Origin: Microcaldota archaeon
GTDB taxonomy: Archaea > Micrarchaeota > Micrarchaeia > Micrarchaeales > CABMGC01
Direction of reading: 5' to 3'
Length of the DNA stretch: 34,484 bases
Assembly (NCBI GenBank): GCA_021817305.1
Contig: JAKAVL010000033.1
Coordinates: forward strand, 1-34,484
Every line of letters begins with the position of its first letter. The stretch's first letter is position 1. A program made the translations under genes and the position numbers. Of the stretch, positions 1-8,457 are shown piece after piece. A model generated the notes under the pieces. The model ran no database searches and was not told the origin of the DNA. It saw only the letters and a list, made by a program, of their open reading frames with translations.

Positions 1-2
1 CC

Positions 3-422
3 ATAAGCAACAGGTATTGGGCAAATGTAGGCCATCAGACGAGCAATGTATGCAGCGAGACTGACAGCAATCCTGCAGGTACGTCTCTTGCAGGGATAGG
101 GCTGTGGACCACTAACTCGTACACCATAATAAACACGCCGCTTGCGGGAAGCGGAAGCCCATTTTCCACCAGTTATACGGTGGCGCAGAGTGGATCGTTT
201 GTTGTGATATCTGCAGCCTGCGGGCCGTATGGTTCCTGCAGTGCGGTTTCAGTACCAAGCGGTTGCACCCCGGTGGTTACTGAAAACGTTGGGACAGGCG
301 CCCTTGGGACTTCCTACATTGCAGTGTGCAGTGATGTCTCTTCCGGGAGCTATACCGTAACGCTTACTGAGAGCAGTGGAAGTTCCGAGGCGGTTGCGGT
401 ATATGACTTTGGAGTTCCGTGA
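3..422 (+). CDS. C-terminal part of a secreted/surface Ser-Thr-Gly-rich protein (5' truncated by window edge)
   Basis: Reading frame is open from position 3 (ISNRYWANVGHQTSNVCSETDSNPAG...) through the listed 180-422 ORF to TGA at 420-422. Low-complexity S/T/G/V composition resembles archaeal pilin/surface proteins. Confidence 0.6.
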   Translation: MSNRYWANVGHQTSNVCSETDSNPAGTSLAGIGLWTTNSYTIINTPLAGSGSPFSTSYTVAQSGSFVVISAACGPYGSCSAVSVPSGCTPVVTENVGTGALGTSYIAVCSDVSSGSYTVTLTESSGSSEAVAVYDFGVP

Positions 423-700
423 ACGGACCGAAATAAAAGGTGCGGATTAGGCATGAGCATATTCCGCCTCAGGTCAAATTCGGACTTTTTCGCCGGCCGC
501 TTTAACTGCTTAAGTTCGCCACTTATGACAGCGGTTCCTCTAACTTTGTGACCTAACTCAATTCGCCAAATCGACTTTTACCAACGCAGATTGAGGTTTT
601 TATTCCCATATTTGAGGGGAAAATTACCCAGAACTGCCCGAACCGGCGGTGAAAGATTGCTTACTGGAAACTGGATACGTGTCAGGCTCGTTCCGCCGGG

Positions 701-740
701 GGGCGTGATGCCTTCAGTCAGCTTCGGTAGCGTGGCGTGA
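701..740. repeat. Diverged direct repeat, copy A
   Basis: GGGCGTGATGCCTTCAGTCAGCTTCGGTAGCGTGGCGTGA matches 29/40 positions (hand count) with 2421-2460. Confidence 0.5.
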
Positions 741-860
741 GGGCTTGGCTCTGGGGCGGAAGGGGCTTGACAGTGGATTGACTGGGCTTGCATGGGCCAT
801 ATATCTGATTTAATTGGTAATACATTCCTAGAAATACATGTTTTTGGGTAATTGACTACC

Positions 861-874
861 AATATTTAAATATC
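861..874 (+). promoter_or_regulatory. TATA-box-like element for the AAA ATPase gene
   Basis: AATATTTAAATATC about 25-30 nt upstream of the ATG at 895; spacing fits a leaderless archaeal transcript. Confidence 0.5.
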
Positions 875-894
875 TTTATGCTGATATACTATTC

Positions 895-2394
895 ATGGTA
901 CGCTTGAGCGATATAAACGAGTCGAATCCGTGGTGGCGCCACGGTACTGCGTTTTCGGCATTTGATATGGACCTCAAAAGGTACTCTGCACAGAGGTTTA
1001 AGGTCCGGCGCGCCTTGCCAAAAATGGAAACCGGGAGGATATATATGATAAAGGGCCCGCGACGCGTTGGCAAGACAGTTGCTCTCAAGCTTCTGGTGCT
1101 CGGTCTTCTTGAACATGGTGTCAGAAGCGAGGACATACTCTACTTCTCGTTCGACGGCGTCAGAAGCGATAAGGAACTGTACAACCTTCTGGAGGACTTC
1201 CTTGCCAAAGTGCACAAGTCTTCATATCTCCTTCTTGATGAGATACAGAACGTCGACAGGTGGGAGTTCAGGATAAAGCACCTGTATGACTCAGGTGCGC
1301 TGCAGAATACAGTCACAGTGATAACGGGCTCGATAGCGCATCTCTTGAAGAGGGAAATGCTGCCGGGCCGGGGCATAGAAGGCAATGTGTACAGCATGCG
1401 CACGCTGTCGTTCAACAGGTTCTGCTTGGCGGTGCTTGCAGATGCGTCCGCGGGTATAGGCAAGACAGCGCGGTTCCTCGGAGAGGAAGTCGCAGCAGGA
1501 GAACTGGAGACGCTGGGAAGGCTCCTGGACAGCAACGGCATAACGCTAAATGAGAACCTCGAGGAGCTTTACGGCCTTCTGGAGCCCGTATCGGTGCACT
1601 CCCTGCTCCTGAGAAAGATGTTTGACCTGTACATCAGGACAGGAGGATATCCCTTGGCGATAAACAGTTATTTTGCCAACAACGAGAACGGGGTAGGCCA
1701 GGACGTCGCCGACGAGGTGTACAACTACATAATCAACGACGCAGCAACGCTTGCGGGCTCAGCGCTTGGCGATCCTGGCAAGGCGATGCAGGCGCTTAAG
1801 GCGATATCATTGAACGTGGGCAATGGTGTATCTAACAGCAAGCTGGCCGGTTATGTCGGGCTGGATCACAAAACCTTTGCAAGCTATTCAGGAAGGCTGG
1901 AGAACTCCTATGCGGTGCTTTCGCTGTCGGGCGCGGACGCACATCTCCAGGATGTAAGAATAAAAAAGATGTATTTTGCAGACGTGTTCATGCATTATGC
2001 TGTCGGATCAAGGCTGTCGGGATATGGAATGAATGCGTATTACAGCGAACTTGTGAATATAGAAAGTATAGGTGCAATAATCGAGGAGGTCGTGGCTGGT
2101 GCATTGATAAGGGTGCGAGAAACGGACTCGGAGCCATACGGCAGCTATCTTAGGTTTCTCAGAAAGAGCAACAGAGAGCTTGACTTCGTGTTCATGCGCG
2201 GCGACGGAAGCAGAATAGGCATAGAAGTCAAGTACCAGAACGAGCCGTCGCCGAGGAACGACGTGTACAGGGTAAAGGCCATAAACGAGTACATAATACT
2301 GTCGAAGGACACGCTGAAGAAGGGAAGCGACTACCTCATGACGCCCGCGTATCTTTTCCTCGCACTGCTTAAGCAGTCACCGCATAGCATATGA
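895..2394 (+). CDS. AAA family ATPase (archaeal ATPase with C-terminal DUF4143/PD-(D/E)XK-like region)
   Basis: Walker A GPRRVGKT, Walker B-like SYLLLDEIQNV, C-terminal ELDFVF...IGIEVKYQ nuclease-like motif. Confidence 0.85.
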   Translation: MVRLSDINESNPWWRHGTAFSAFDMDLKRYSAQRFKVRRALPKMETGRIYMIKGPRRVGKTVALKLLVLGLLEHGVRSEDILYFSFDGVRSDKELYNLLEDFLAKVHKSSYLLLDEIQNVDRWEFRIKHLYDSGALQNTVTVITGSIAHLLKREMLPGRGIEGNVYSMRTLSFNRFCLAVLADASAGIGKTARFLGEEVAAGELETLGRLLDSNGITLNENLEELYGLLEPVSVHSLLLRKMFDLYIRTGGYPLAINSYFANNENGVGQDVADEVYNYIINDAATLAGSALGDPGKAMQALKAISLNVGNGVSNSKLAGYVGLDHKTFASYSGRLENSYAVLSLSGADAHLQDVRIKKMYFADVFMHYAVGSRLSGYGMNAYYSELVNIESIGAIIEEVVAGALIRVRETDSEPYGSYLRFLRKSNRELDFVFMRGDGSRIGIEVKYQNEPSPRNDVYRVKAINEYIILSKDTLKKGSDYLMTPAYLFLALLKQSPHSI

Positions 2395-2420
2395 GCCACG
2401 CAACGCGTTTACCAACCCAG

Positions 2421-2460
2421 CGGCGTGATGCTTTCGTTCAGCTTTTGGAGTATTGCATGA
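2421..2460. repeat. Diverged direct repeat, copy B
   Basis: CGGCGTGATGCTTTCGTTCAGCTTTTGGAGTATTGCATGA. Minus-strand translation HAILQKLNESITPLGW* parallels HATLPKLTEGITPPGG of copy A. Confidence 0.5.
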
Positions 2461-2484
2461 TTGGACGACTGCGTGAAGTACAAC

Positions 2485-3696
2485 TCACGAGAAAAGCTCC
2501 TCTATCGCCTTGCTCACTGCCGCGTCCTTCTTCCCGTCGGAGCTGAGTATCTCGAATAGCCTCGACGGGCTCACCTTCAGCGAGTAGCCGTTCGCCCTGA
2601 GCTTCTCCAGGAATATGCCCATTCCATAATCGCGTATGGACAGGTTCTCCAGCATGCCGCTCTGCAGATCCTCAACGTCCTTCCCGGATGCGAGCTCCTC
2701 GACGTTGTTCCTTGCGACTTCGACTATGGCTTCCTGGTGCGCCGAGGCTATCCTGTTGACGTCGAGATCGGACGCCTTGAAGCCCTCCTTCATTTTGCCC
2801 TTGAGCTCTACGCGGATCAGAGGTTTCTCTGCCTTGCTGCCGGATGCGACTGCGGCCTTTATGCACTCCTCTATCTTCTCGCTGACCCGATTTGGCTCCT
2901 CTCCGGACACGTCGACCTTTACGACTACGAACCTCCGCGAGCTTATTGGGTGGAAGGCGTAGCTTTTCTTCTCGGTGTCGAAAACGAAAAATCCCTTCTG
3001 CTCCTGCTCGCCGTCCTTCAGCTGCGTGAGCACCGTGCTTCCGGGAACGAGGAAGGGCTTGCCATGGCACTTCAGCTCGACTTTGTTGTGTATGTGCCCA
3101 TCGACATAAAGATCGAATCCCTCCGGCAATTCCTCGATATGCATGAAGTCCTTGCTGAACGGGAGCAGCTCGTACAGTGACTGATGGAACATGAGTATGT
3201 TGAATGCGCCATCGACCGGCTTGAATGCAAGCTGCGTTAGGGTATCCTTGAAGCGTTCCTCTGCCACGCCCCCTACTCCGAAGACAGCCACCTTCTCGCC
3301 ATTCTTCTCGACTACGGCCTTCCCCATGCTTACATTGACAACAAGGCCCGCCAGTGAGAGCAGGTCCGTCGGGTCTACAGCGGTATCTGACCTGCGCTCG
3401 TGAGTCCCAGGGATGAGTATTATGGGCTTGTCCGTATAGAGGGGGCTTTTCCCCTCGAATGATGTCACCTTTGATGGAAATTCCTTCTTGGAGAGGCCTC
3501 CGAAGATTATTATCGCCTCGGCGATGACATCGGGTTTCGGATGCCTGTAGTCGAAGATGTCTCCTGGCATGATGATCATGTCAGACACGGATTGCGCCTG
3601 CTCAAGCGCCTCTTTCGCCTGGATAAATGCATCTTCCCGGAAACGCTCATATCCCAGATGCGTGTCGCTGACTATGGCTATTCGCATGCCTACCAA
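2485..3696 (-). CDS. mre11: Mre11-like DNA repair exonuclease (metallophosphoesterase)
   Basis: Phosphoesterase motifs IVSDTHLG, PGDIFD, PGTHE, DGHIH. Start may be the internal MRIAIVSD (M4). Confidence 0.8.
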   Translation of the reverse strand: MVGMRIAIVSDTHLGYERFREDAFIQAKEALEQAQSVSDMIIMPGDIFDYRHPKPDVIAEAIIIFGGLSKKEFPSKVTSFEGKSPLYTDKPIILIPGTHERRSDTAVDPTDLLSLAGLVVNVSMGKAVVEKNGEKVAVFGVGGVAEERFKDTLTQLAFKPVDGAFNILMFHQSLYELLPFSKDFMHIEELPEGFDLYVDGHIHNKVELKCHGKPFLVPGSTVLTQLKDGEQEQKGFFVFDTEKKSYAFHPISSRRFVVVKVDVSGEEPNRVSEKIEECIKAAVASGSKAEKPLIRVELKGKMKEGFKASDLDVNRIASAHQEAIVEVARNNVEELASGKDVEDLQSGMLENLSIRDYGMGIFLEKLRANGYSLKVSPSRLFEILSSDGKKDAAVSKAIEELFS

Positions 3697-3747
3697 TATG
3701 ATTTGCAGGAAAAGGTTGTTATGATTATTGGTGCTTGCAGCTTACAG

Positions 3748-4614
3748 TCATATTACTAGGAATATCAGATTGCCGAAGAGCAACGAGAACACAACGCCTA
3801 TGAAGAAGAATGCGGCGAGAGGCGCTGCATTTCTGTAGACGGGAATCTTCCTCCTCTCTGATTTCAGGTCGCGCATTAGCCTTGTGGTAGCGAGCCTCCC
3901 GAAATTCCTCGATTTCCTCCTGAAGTATGCTAGGTCAGACCTAGACATGAGATTTGTCGCTATCATATCATCAGTGGTAAGTTCCTTCGGCAGCAGCATG
4001 GAGACCATGCGGTAGTTCATGAGGCGTTCGAATACAAACATCATTCCGGAGAATATGGCCAGTGCCATTATAACTGCAATGCCTATCACGCCTATGCCTG
4101 CAAGCGCATACATCATGACTGCGAGGAGGGCGTATGCCGTTACAAGGATTATTCCGGTAAGTACCCTCTCTTTCTTTACATGGAAGTTCTTTTCAAGTGG
4201 GCTTTTCCTTGCGAATAGCATATAGTAGAGGACCAGAACTATGACTGCGGAATACCCTGCGCTGATGAATACGGAGAGAACGAATGGCATCGAGAGCTGG
4301 GGCACATGCGCAAGCAGGGGTGCAGGCTGCAGCGGCAGCAGCAGGGCTATGGTCACGAGCTCGAGGACGTCGCCAGCTCCGAGAAGCCCTCTGCTGTATA
4401 GGAGATAGCCTAGACCTGCGACGAGAAGCGCGACGGCTGCGCCTATGAGAAGTTCGGTGACCGGATAGGACACGCTCAGCGCTATGGCGACGGCGAGCGC
4501 TGCGTACGCGAACAGGTTCGGCACTTCGCGCCTGTTGAACAGGTCGAAGAGCGCATATGCGAGGGCTATGCCTATAAGCAGTATTAAGCGTATCACGTAA
4601 AAATAGTCAGGCAT
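3748..4614 (-). CDS. Type IV prepilin peptidase-like membrane protease (A24 family)
   Basis: FDLFNRREVPN motif, GLLGAGD (GxGD) motif, multiple TM segments. Confidence 0.75.
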   Translation of the reverse strand: MPDYFYVIRLILLIGIALAYALFDLFNRREVPNLFAYAALAVAIALSVSYPVTELLIGAAVALLVAGLGYLLYSRGLLGAGDVLELVTIALLLPLQPAPLLAHVPQLSMPFVLSVFISAGYSAVIVLVLYYMLFARKSPLEKNFHVKKERVLTGIILVTAYALLAVMMYALAGIGVIGIAVIMALAIFSGMMFVFERLMNYRMVSMLLPKELTTDDMIATNLMSRSDLAYFRRKSRNFGRLATTRLMRDLKSERRKIPVYRNAAPLAAFFFIGVVFSLLFGNLIFLVI

Positions 4615-4676
4615 TGATTTACCTCGGAAATCTTTTCGGCAGTAAACATTTTTGCAGAGAAGGTTTAAATAGGTAA

Positions 4677-4838
4677 TTGCGCCCTAGTAGTAAACGAGGA
4701 AGTAAGAAATCTGGCAGGGTTTGAAATGCAGGAAATCGCAGTGTGGAAGTTTTTTGGGTTCGTACACCCGTCATCCACAGCTATAGCGATGAAGGTCTGC
4801 ATGAATAGGTTGTATCTGTCACCTGCATAAGGGCGCAA
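4677..4838 (+). ncRNA. Candidate structured RNA of unknown family (strand inferred)
   Basis: Closing helix TTGCGCCCT (4677-4685)/AGGGCGCAA (4830-4838). Nested inner helices ATGCAG/CTGCAT, ATCGC/GCGAT, TGTGGA/TCCACA, GGGT/ACCC. T7 run at 4849-4855 just downstream. Confidence 0.5.
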
Positions 4839-4848
4839 AAAATAACTC

Positions 4849-4855
4849 TTTTTTT
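4849..4855 (+). terminator. Oligo-T tract, possible archaeal terminator of the candidate RNA
   Basis: TTTTTTT 11 nt after the closing helix of the structured region. Confidence 0.35.
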
Positions 4856-4866
4856 CTGGTGCTCGC

Positions 4867-5214
4867 ATGCAAGTGGCAAAATTGGTAGTTAGAGGTGTAA
4901 AGGTTCAGAGTGAGCCTCGCTTCAACTCGAAGGAACTGCTGATCTTATCGGAGCTTGGCCTGGATCAGGTGCCATCGGCAACGAGCTTCGTTGAGTTCAT
5001 ATCAGGCAGGTATGGAATGTCAGCAAGCGGGGTATGGTACACGCTTAAGAAACTTAAGAGAAAGAGGGTGGTGGACTTCATGGAAAAGGGCGAGGGGTAC
5101 AAGCCCCTCTCCCTTACGGAGCTGGGCATGGGCGTGTTCAGGCGGCAGCAGAGCTGGCCTTCCTACAACGCGTACTATGCCGTGGAGAGAGCGGCGCCTA
5201 AGCTGAACTTCTGA
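4867..5214 (+). CDS. Winged-helix/HTH DNA-binding protein
   Basis: FISGRYGMSASGVWYTLKKLKRKRVVDF...YKPLSLTELG resembles a winged-helix domain. Confidence 0.55.
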   Translation: MQVAKLVVRGVKVQSEPRFNSKELLILSELGLDQVPSATSFVEFISGRYGMSASGVWYTLKKLKRKRVVDFMEKGEGYKPLSLTELGMGVFRRQQSWPSYNAYYAVERAAPKLNF

Positions 5215-5509
5215 AAAGCCCTTCTGCTGAGAGGAGTGCTTTCTTCATTGACGTGCCGTAGCGGTAGCCGCCTATGCCTTTCCGGGATACGACTCGGTGG
5301 CATGGTATTATAAGAGGCAGTGGATTTCTATTCAGGGCAGTGCCTACAGCACGCGAAGCTCCAGGTCTGCCGATCTTTGCTGCAAGTTCCGAGTAGGTCA
5401 TCGTCCTTCCAGCTGGGATATCCATAGCGGCAAGAAGCACGTTCCTCTCGAAACCAGTTAGACGGCTGAGGCGCAATGCCTTTTCAAGTATCATGCGGCG
5501 CACGTTCAT
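5198..5509 (-). CDS. ogt: Methylated-DNA-[protein]-cysteine methyltransferase-like (MGMT/Ogt or ATL)
   Basis: PCHRVVSRKGIGGYRYG active-site motif. Likely start MNVRRM; ATGA overlap with the upstream gene at 5506-5509. Confidence 0.8.
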   Translation of the reverse strand: MNVRRMILEKALRLSRLTGFERNVLLAAMDIPAGRTMTYSELAAKIGRPGASRAVGTALNRNPLPLIIPCHRVVSRKGIGGYRYGTSMKKALLSAEGLFRSSA

Positions 5510-6084
5510 TCCATCAATCCCGGAATCTTTGAGAGCGCCTTGTCCAGCTCCTCGCCCAGTTTCTCCATTTTCCCTGTGTTGTGTATCGTGTAATCGGCAT
5601 TCTTCACCAGAACCAGAAGCCCGTGCTCTGCCTCCTTCTTGTCTGCCATGAAACCCTGGTTGTTGCGTGCCTCGAGCCACATGAACTCTTCCATCGTCTT
5701 AGGATCCTCGGGCTTGCCCCTGTCGCGCATGCGCTCGAATCTCGCCTGCAGCGGGGCTTCAAGTGCCAGGACCTTCACGTCCTTGATATGACCCTTTATG
5801 TAATCCATTTCGTAGGTGCTCCTTACGCCCATTATGACCACCTTTTTTGCTGGCGTTGGTATTCTTTCAACCGCGTACCTTGCGTAAATGTCCTTGCCTT
5901 CCTTCTCGCGCAGCTGCATGGTGAATTCCCGTGTCGCCTTCGTGTCCTCCATCGGTATGCCCGCCTTCTTGACCAGTTCCCTCCAGATGTCTCCGAGCTC
6001 TATCACTATGTAACCCCTGTCGCGCAAGAGGCGAGCTACTGTAGTCTTTCCCGAACCCTGAAGCCCCACTACTACGAGAATCAT
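5506..6084 (-). CDS. AAA-type nucleotide kinase (dephospho-CoA kinase/adenylate kinase-like, UPF0200-type)
   Basis: MILVVVGLQGSGKTTVARLLRDRGY Walker A; MGVRSTYEMDYIK; RDRGKPEDP. Confidence 0.75.
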   Translation of the reverse strand: MILVVVGLQGSGKTTVARLLRDRGYIVIELGDIWRELVKKAGIPMEDTKATREFTMQLREKEGKDIYARYAVERIPTPAKKVVIMGVRSTYEMDYIKGHIKDVKVLALEAPLQARFERMRDRGKPEDPKTMEEFMWLEARNNQGFMADKKEAEHGLLVLVKNADYTIHNTGKMEKLGEELDKALSKIPGLME

Positions 6085-6091
6085 GTGAACA

Positions 6092-6421
6092 CTAGAATAT
6101 CCTTGAGCCTTCGGGCATCTCCTTGTCAGGTGCAAGCAGCGAGAGCTTGTCCTCTGAGCTCGCCGCAAGAAGCATTCCCTGCGACTCGACGTTGGCTATG
6201 CGCTTTGGTTCGAGGTTAGCCACTACGATTATCTCCCTGTTTAGCAGCTCCCCTTTGGAGTACCTGCCCTTTATGCCCGCCACCAGCTGTTTGGTGCCGA
6301 GTTCTTCGCCGAGGTAAACCGTCAGGAGGTACACCGGGCTCCTGGCCCCCTCTATGTCGCCGACGCTTTTTATGCGCCCGATGCGCAGCTCTATTTTTGA
6401 GAAGTCCTCTATAGTTGCCAA
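6092..6421 (-). CDS. tRNA-binding domain protein (MetRS beta/CsaA-like)
   Basis: FSKIELRIGRI...TKQLVAGI...VVANLEPKRIANVESQGMLLAA EMAP/tRNA-binding OB-fold. Confidence 0.85.
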   Translation of the reverse strand: MATIEDFSKIELRIGRIKSVGDIEGARSPVYLLTVYLGEELGTKQLVAGIKGRYSKGELLNREIIVVANLEPKRIANVESQGMLLAASSEDKLSLLAPDKEMPEGSRIF

Positions 6422-6481
6422 TGAACCAACCGTTAGTATGTGTGGCTTAGGGTATTTATTCCTTGCCGGAGTCTGTTAATC

Positions 6482-7021
6482 ATGAGGTGCTTCGTCGCGA
6501 TAGAGCTCCCGGAAAGCCTGAAGCAGCGCCTTGGGCGTGTGCAGCAAGATTTCGATGACGAGGGCATAAGCCTCGTGAAGCGTGGCGCGCTCCACATCAC
6601 CCTAAGCTTTCTGGGCGACATAAGCGGGGAAGAGTCTGAGGAGGTGGAGAAGGAGCTTGCGGGGGTGCGGCTGCACGGCTTCGGTGCCTGGTGCAGGGGC
6701 CTTGGCTTCTTCTCCCCGAACAGGATAAACGTAATCTTCGCGAAGATTCACGATGGAGAGGGCTTCTCGGAGCTGTACGAAAGCGTATCTGGCGCGGTGA
6801 AGCGCGTAGTGAACCTGAAGGAAGAAAGGGGCTACGTGCCGCATGTCACCATAGCAAGGGTGTGCTGGGGGAACAGGGGAGGCCTCGAGCGCAGGATAAT
6901 GGAACATGATGATGAGGAGTTCGGCGAGTTCCATGTCAGGTCGTTCTCTCTGAAGAAGAGCACCCTGACCCCAAATGGGCCTATTTACGAGACGCTGCGC
7001 GAGTTTCCCCTGGAAAGATGA
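6482..7021 (+). CDS. thpR: RNA 2',3'-cyclic phosphodiesterase (2'-5' RNA ligase family)
   Basis: MRCFVAIELPESLK; HITLSFLGDI and HVTIARV HxTx motifs. Confidence 0.9.
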   Translation: MRCFVAIELPESLKQRLGRVQQDFDDEGISLVKRGALHITLSFLGDISGEESEEVEKELAGVRLHGFGAWCRGLGFFSPNRINVIFAKIHDGEGFSELYESVSGAVKRVVNLKEERGYVPHVTIARVCWGNRGGLERRIMEHDDEEFGEFHVRSFSLKKSTLTPNGPIYETLREFPLER

Positions 7022-7601
7022 AGCGCAGTGCCGCGCGCTCCGGCAATTCCGGCGCCAGCTTGTTCTGAAGAATTAGCTCTCCAGGCCTGTATATCCTATT
7101 GAGGAGAAGCAGGTTGTAAACCATTCCGGTCTTCGTGTCTATGGTTATATGCCTAGTGCTGTTTCCGAATAGGTCTGCCTCTGCCAGTATGTTTTCCTTT
7201 AGCTTGCGGATCTTGTGCACCGATTGTATCGGCTCGCTGGAGCCGTTCTGCATACCTATGACCCTCATCTCCAGATTGGGGCGCTTGATCCTTGAGAGCA
7301 GACCCGAAATCTCGCGCTGGTCCTTTCCGGATATCTCGACGTAAGACCTCAGTGCCAGAATAGCGGAACTGTTTACGTCGAACAATGTTATGAGCATGTC
7401 GAACTCGAGGGCCTTTACTGTTATGTATCTCCTGCTGTAGGAATACGTGAGGAAGACCGCGCTGCCCGGTCCGAGTTCAATGCTCCTATCCTGCACCGTC
7501 TTGAGCGAGAGGCCATGTCTTGCCCCTGTGTTAAGCTCAAGCTGACTTGTGCCGAACTCGGCGAGCCGCTCCCGTTTCTCGAATGCCTCCCAAAGATCCA
7601 T
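6981..7601 (-). CDS. Hypothetical protein
   Basis: 206-aa ORF between annotated genes; overlaps the thpR 3' end tail-to-tail by 41 nt. Confidence 0.55.
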   Translation of the reverse strand: MDLWEAFEKRERLAEFGTSQLELNTGARHGLSLKTVQDRSIELGPGSAVFLTYSYSRRYITVKALEFDMLITLFDVNSSAILALRSYVEISGKDQREISGLLSRIKRPNLEMRVIGMQNGSSEPIQSVHKIRKLKENILAEADLFGNSTRHITIDTKTGMVYNLLLLNRIYRPGELILQNKLAPELPERAALRFIFPGETRAASRK

Positions 7602-7761
7602 GCTGCCAGGTTACCTATAAAAACAAGCATTTATTTAACAATTCGCAGGAAACTGCCGACCTTGATGGAAAGCATGCATCTGCCATGCGGTAATAAGCAT
7701 TTAAATATGTTTTCGTACAATACTATGCTGCAATGCCGCAGGCCTATTTTTGGCTGGTTTT

Positions 7762-8334
7762 ATGAAGATTAACGTGCTTGAGAGTACACCATTTTCGCTG
7801 AAGGCGAAACTCAGCGGAAGCACATTCAATTTTGCCAACGCGCTACGCAGGAGCGCGATGAGCAGCGTGCCGTGCATGGCCATTGATTCCGTTACATTCT
7901 ACGAAAACACGAGCGCTATGTTCGACGAATACATAGCGCACAGGCTCGGGCTTGTGCCGCTCAAGACCCCGAAGGCCAGCAAGGACGGAGACGAGGTTCT
8001 CTTCTCGCTTGCGGAGGAGGGTCCTAGGATCGTATACTCGAAGGACCTCAAGAGCAGCGACAAGGACGTCAAGGTCGCCAACGAAAACATACCGATAATA
8101 AAGCTAGCGGAGGGCCAGACGATAAGGCTGGACGCCAAGGCGGTGCTTGGGCGCGGATCGCGCAGCTCGAAGTTCCAGCCCGGGCTCGCAAGCTACAAGG
8201 TGAACGAGGACGGCGATGAATTCGAGATTTACGTCGAGAGCTTCGGCCAGATGACCGCGCCGGAAGTGCTTTCAAGGGCATTGGATATAATAAGCGCTGA
8301 CTTGAAAGATATACACAAGGAGCTGAAGAAGTGA
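7762..8334 (+). CDS. rpo3: DNA-directed RNA polymerase subunit Rpo3 (D)
   Basis: FNFANALRRSAMSSVPCMAID; MFDEYIAHRLGLVPL; IPIIKLAEGQTIRLDAKAVLGRG. Confidence 0.9.
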   Translation: MKINVLESTPFSLKAKLSGSTFNFANALRRSAMSSVPCMAIDSVTFYENTSAMFDEYIAHRLGLVPLKTPKASKDGDEVLFSLAEEGPRIVYSKDLKSSDKDVKVANENIPIIKLAEGQTIRLDAKAVLGRGSRSSKFQPGLASYKVNEDGDEFEIYVESFGQMTAPEVLSRALDIISADLKDIHKELKK

Positions 8335-8336
8335 AC

Positions 8337-8439
8337 GCGGGGGTGGCAGAGCTTGGTCAAATGCGCAGGACCGAGGAGCATCGTGCTCGGACCTCCTGTA
8401 GCTTTAGTGCTTGCGTGAGTTCAAATCTCACCCCCCGCA
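8337..8439 (+). tRNA. tRNA-Leu(GAG) with 16-nt intron (8377-8392) at canonical position 37/38
   Basis: Acceptor GCGGGGG/CCCCCGC, A73, T-arm GTGAG TTCAAAT CTCAC, extra arm present. BHB: CAGGA-CCGA-[GGA]-GCA TCG TGC-TCGG-[ACC]-TCCTG. Confidence 0.85.
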
Positions 8440-8457
8440 GTCAACGAGAGTGATGTT

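Noticed and set aside
438-469. Hairpin AGGTGCGGA...TCCGCCT after the first CDS as a terminator
   Set aside because: Imperfect stem and no following T tract; not strong enough to annotate.
4664-4671. TTTAAATA as the promoter of the candidate RNA
   Set aside because: It lies only about 10 nt before the closing helix, too close for a standard archaeal TATA-to-TSS spacing. The reverse complement TATTTAAA better suits the divergent minus-strand gene at 4614.
4677-4838. Assigning the structured region as RNase P RNA
   Set aside because: GAGGAAGT at 4696-4703 recalls CR-I, but the ACAGAR/CR-V-type motif expected before the 3' closing strand is absent, so the identity is left open.
4665-4868. 67-aa minus-strand ORF in the structured intergenic region
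   Set aside because: Short, no domain features; the region's base-pairing pattern argues for RNA rather than protein.
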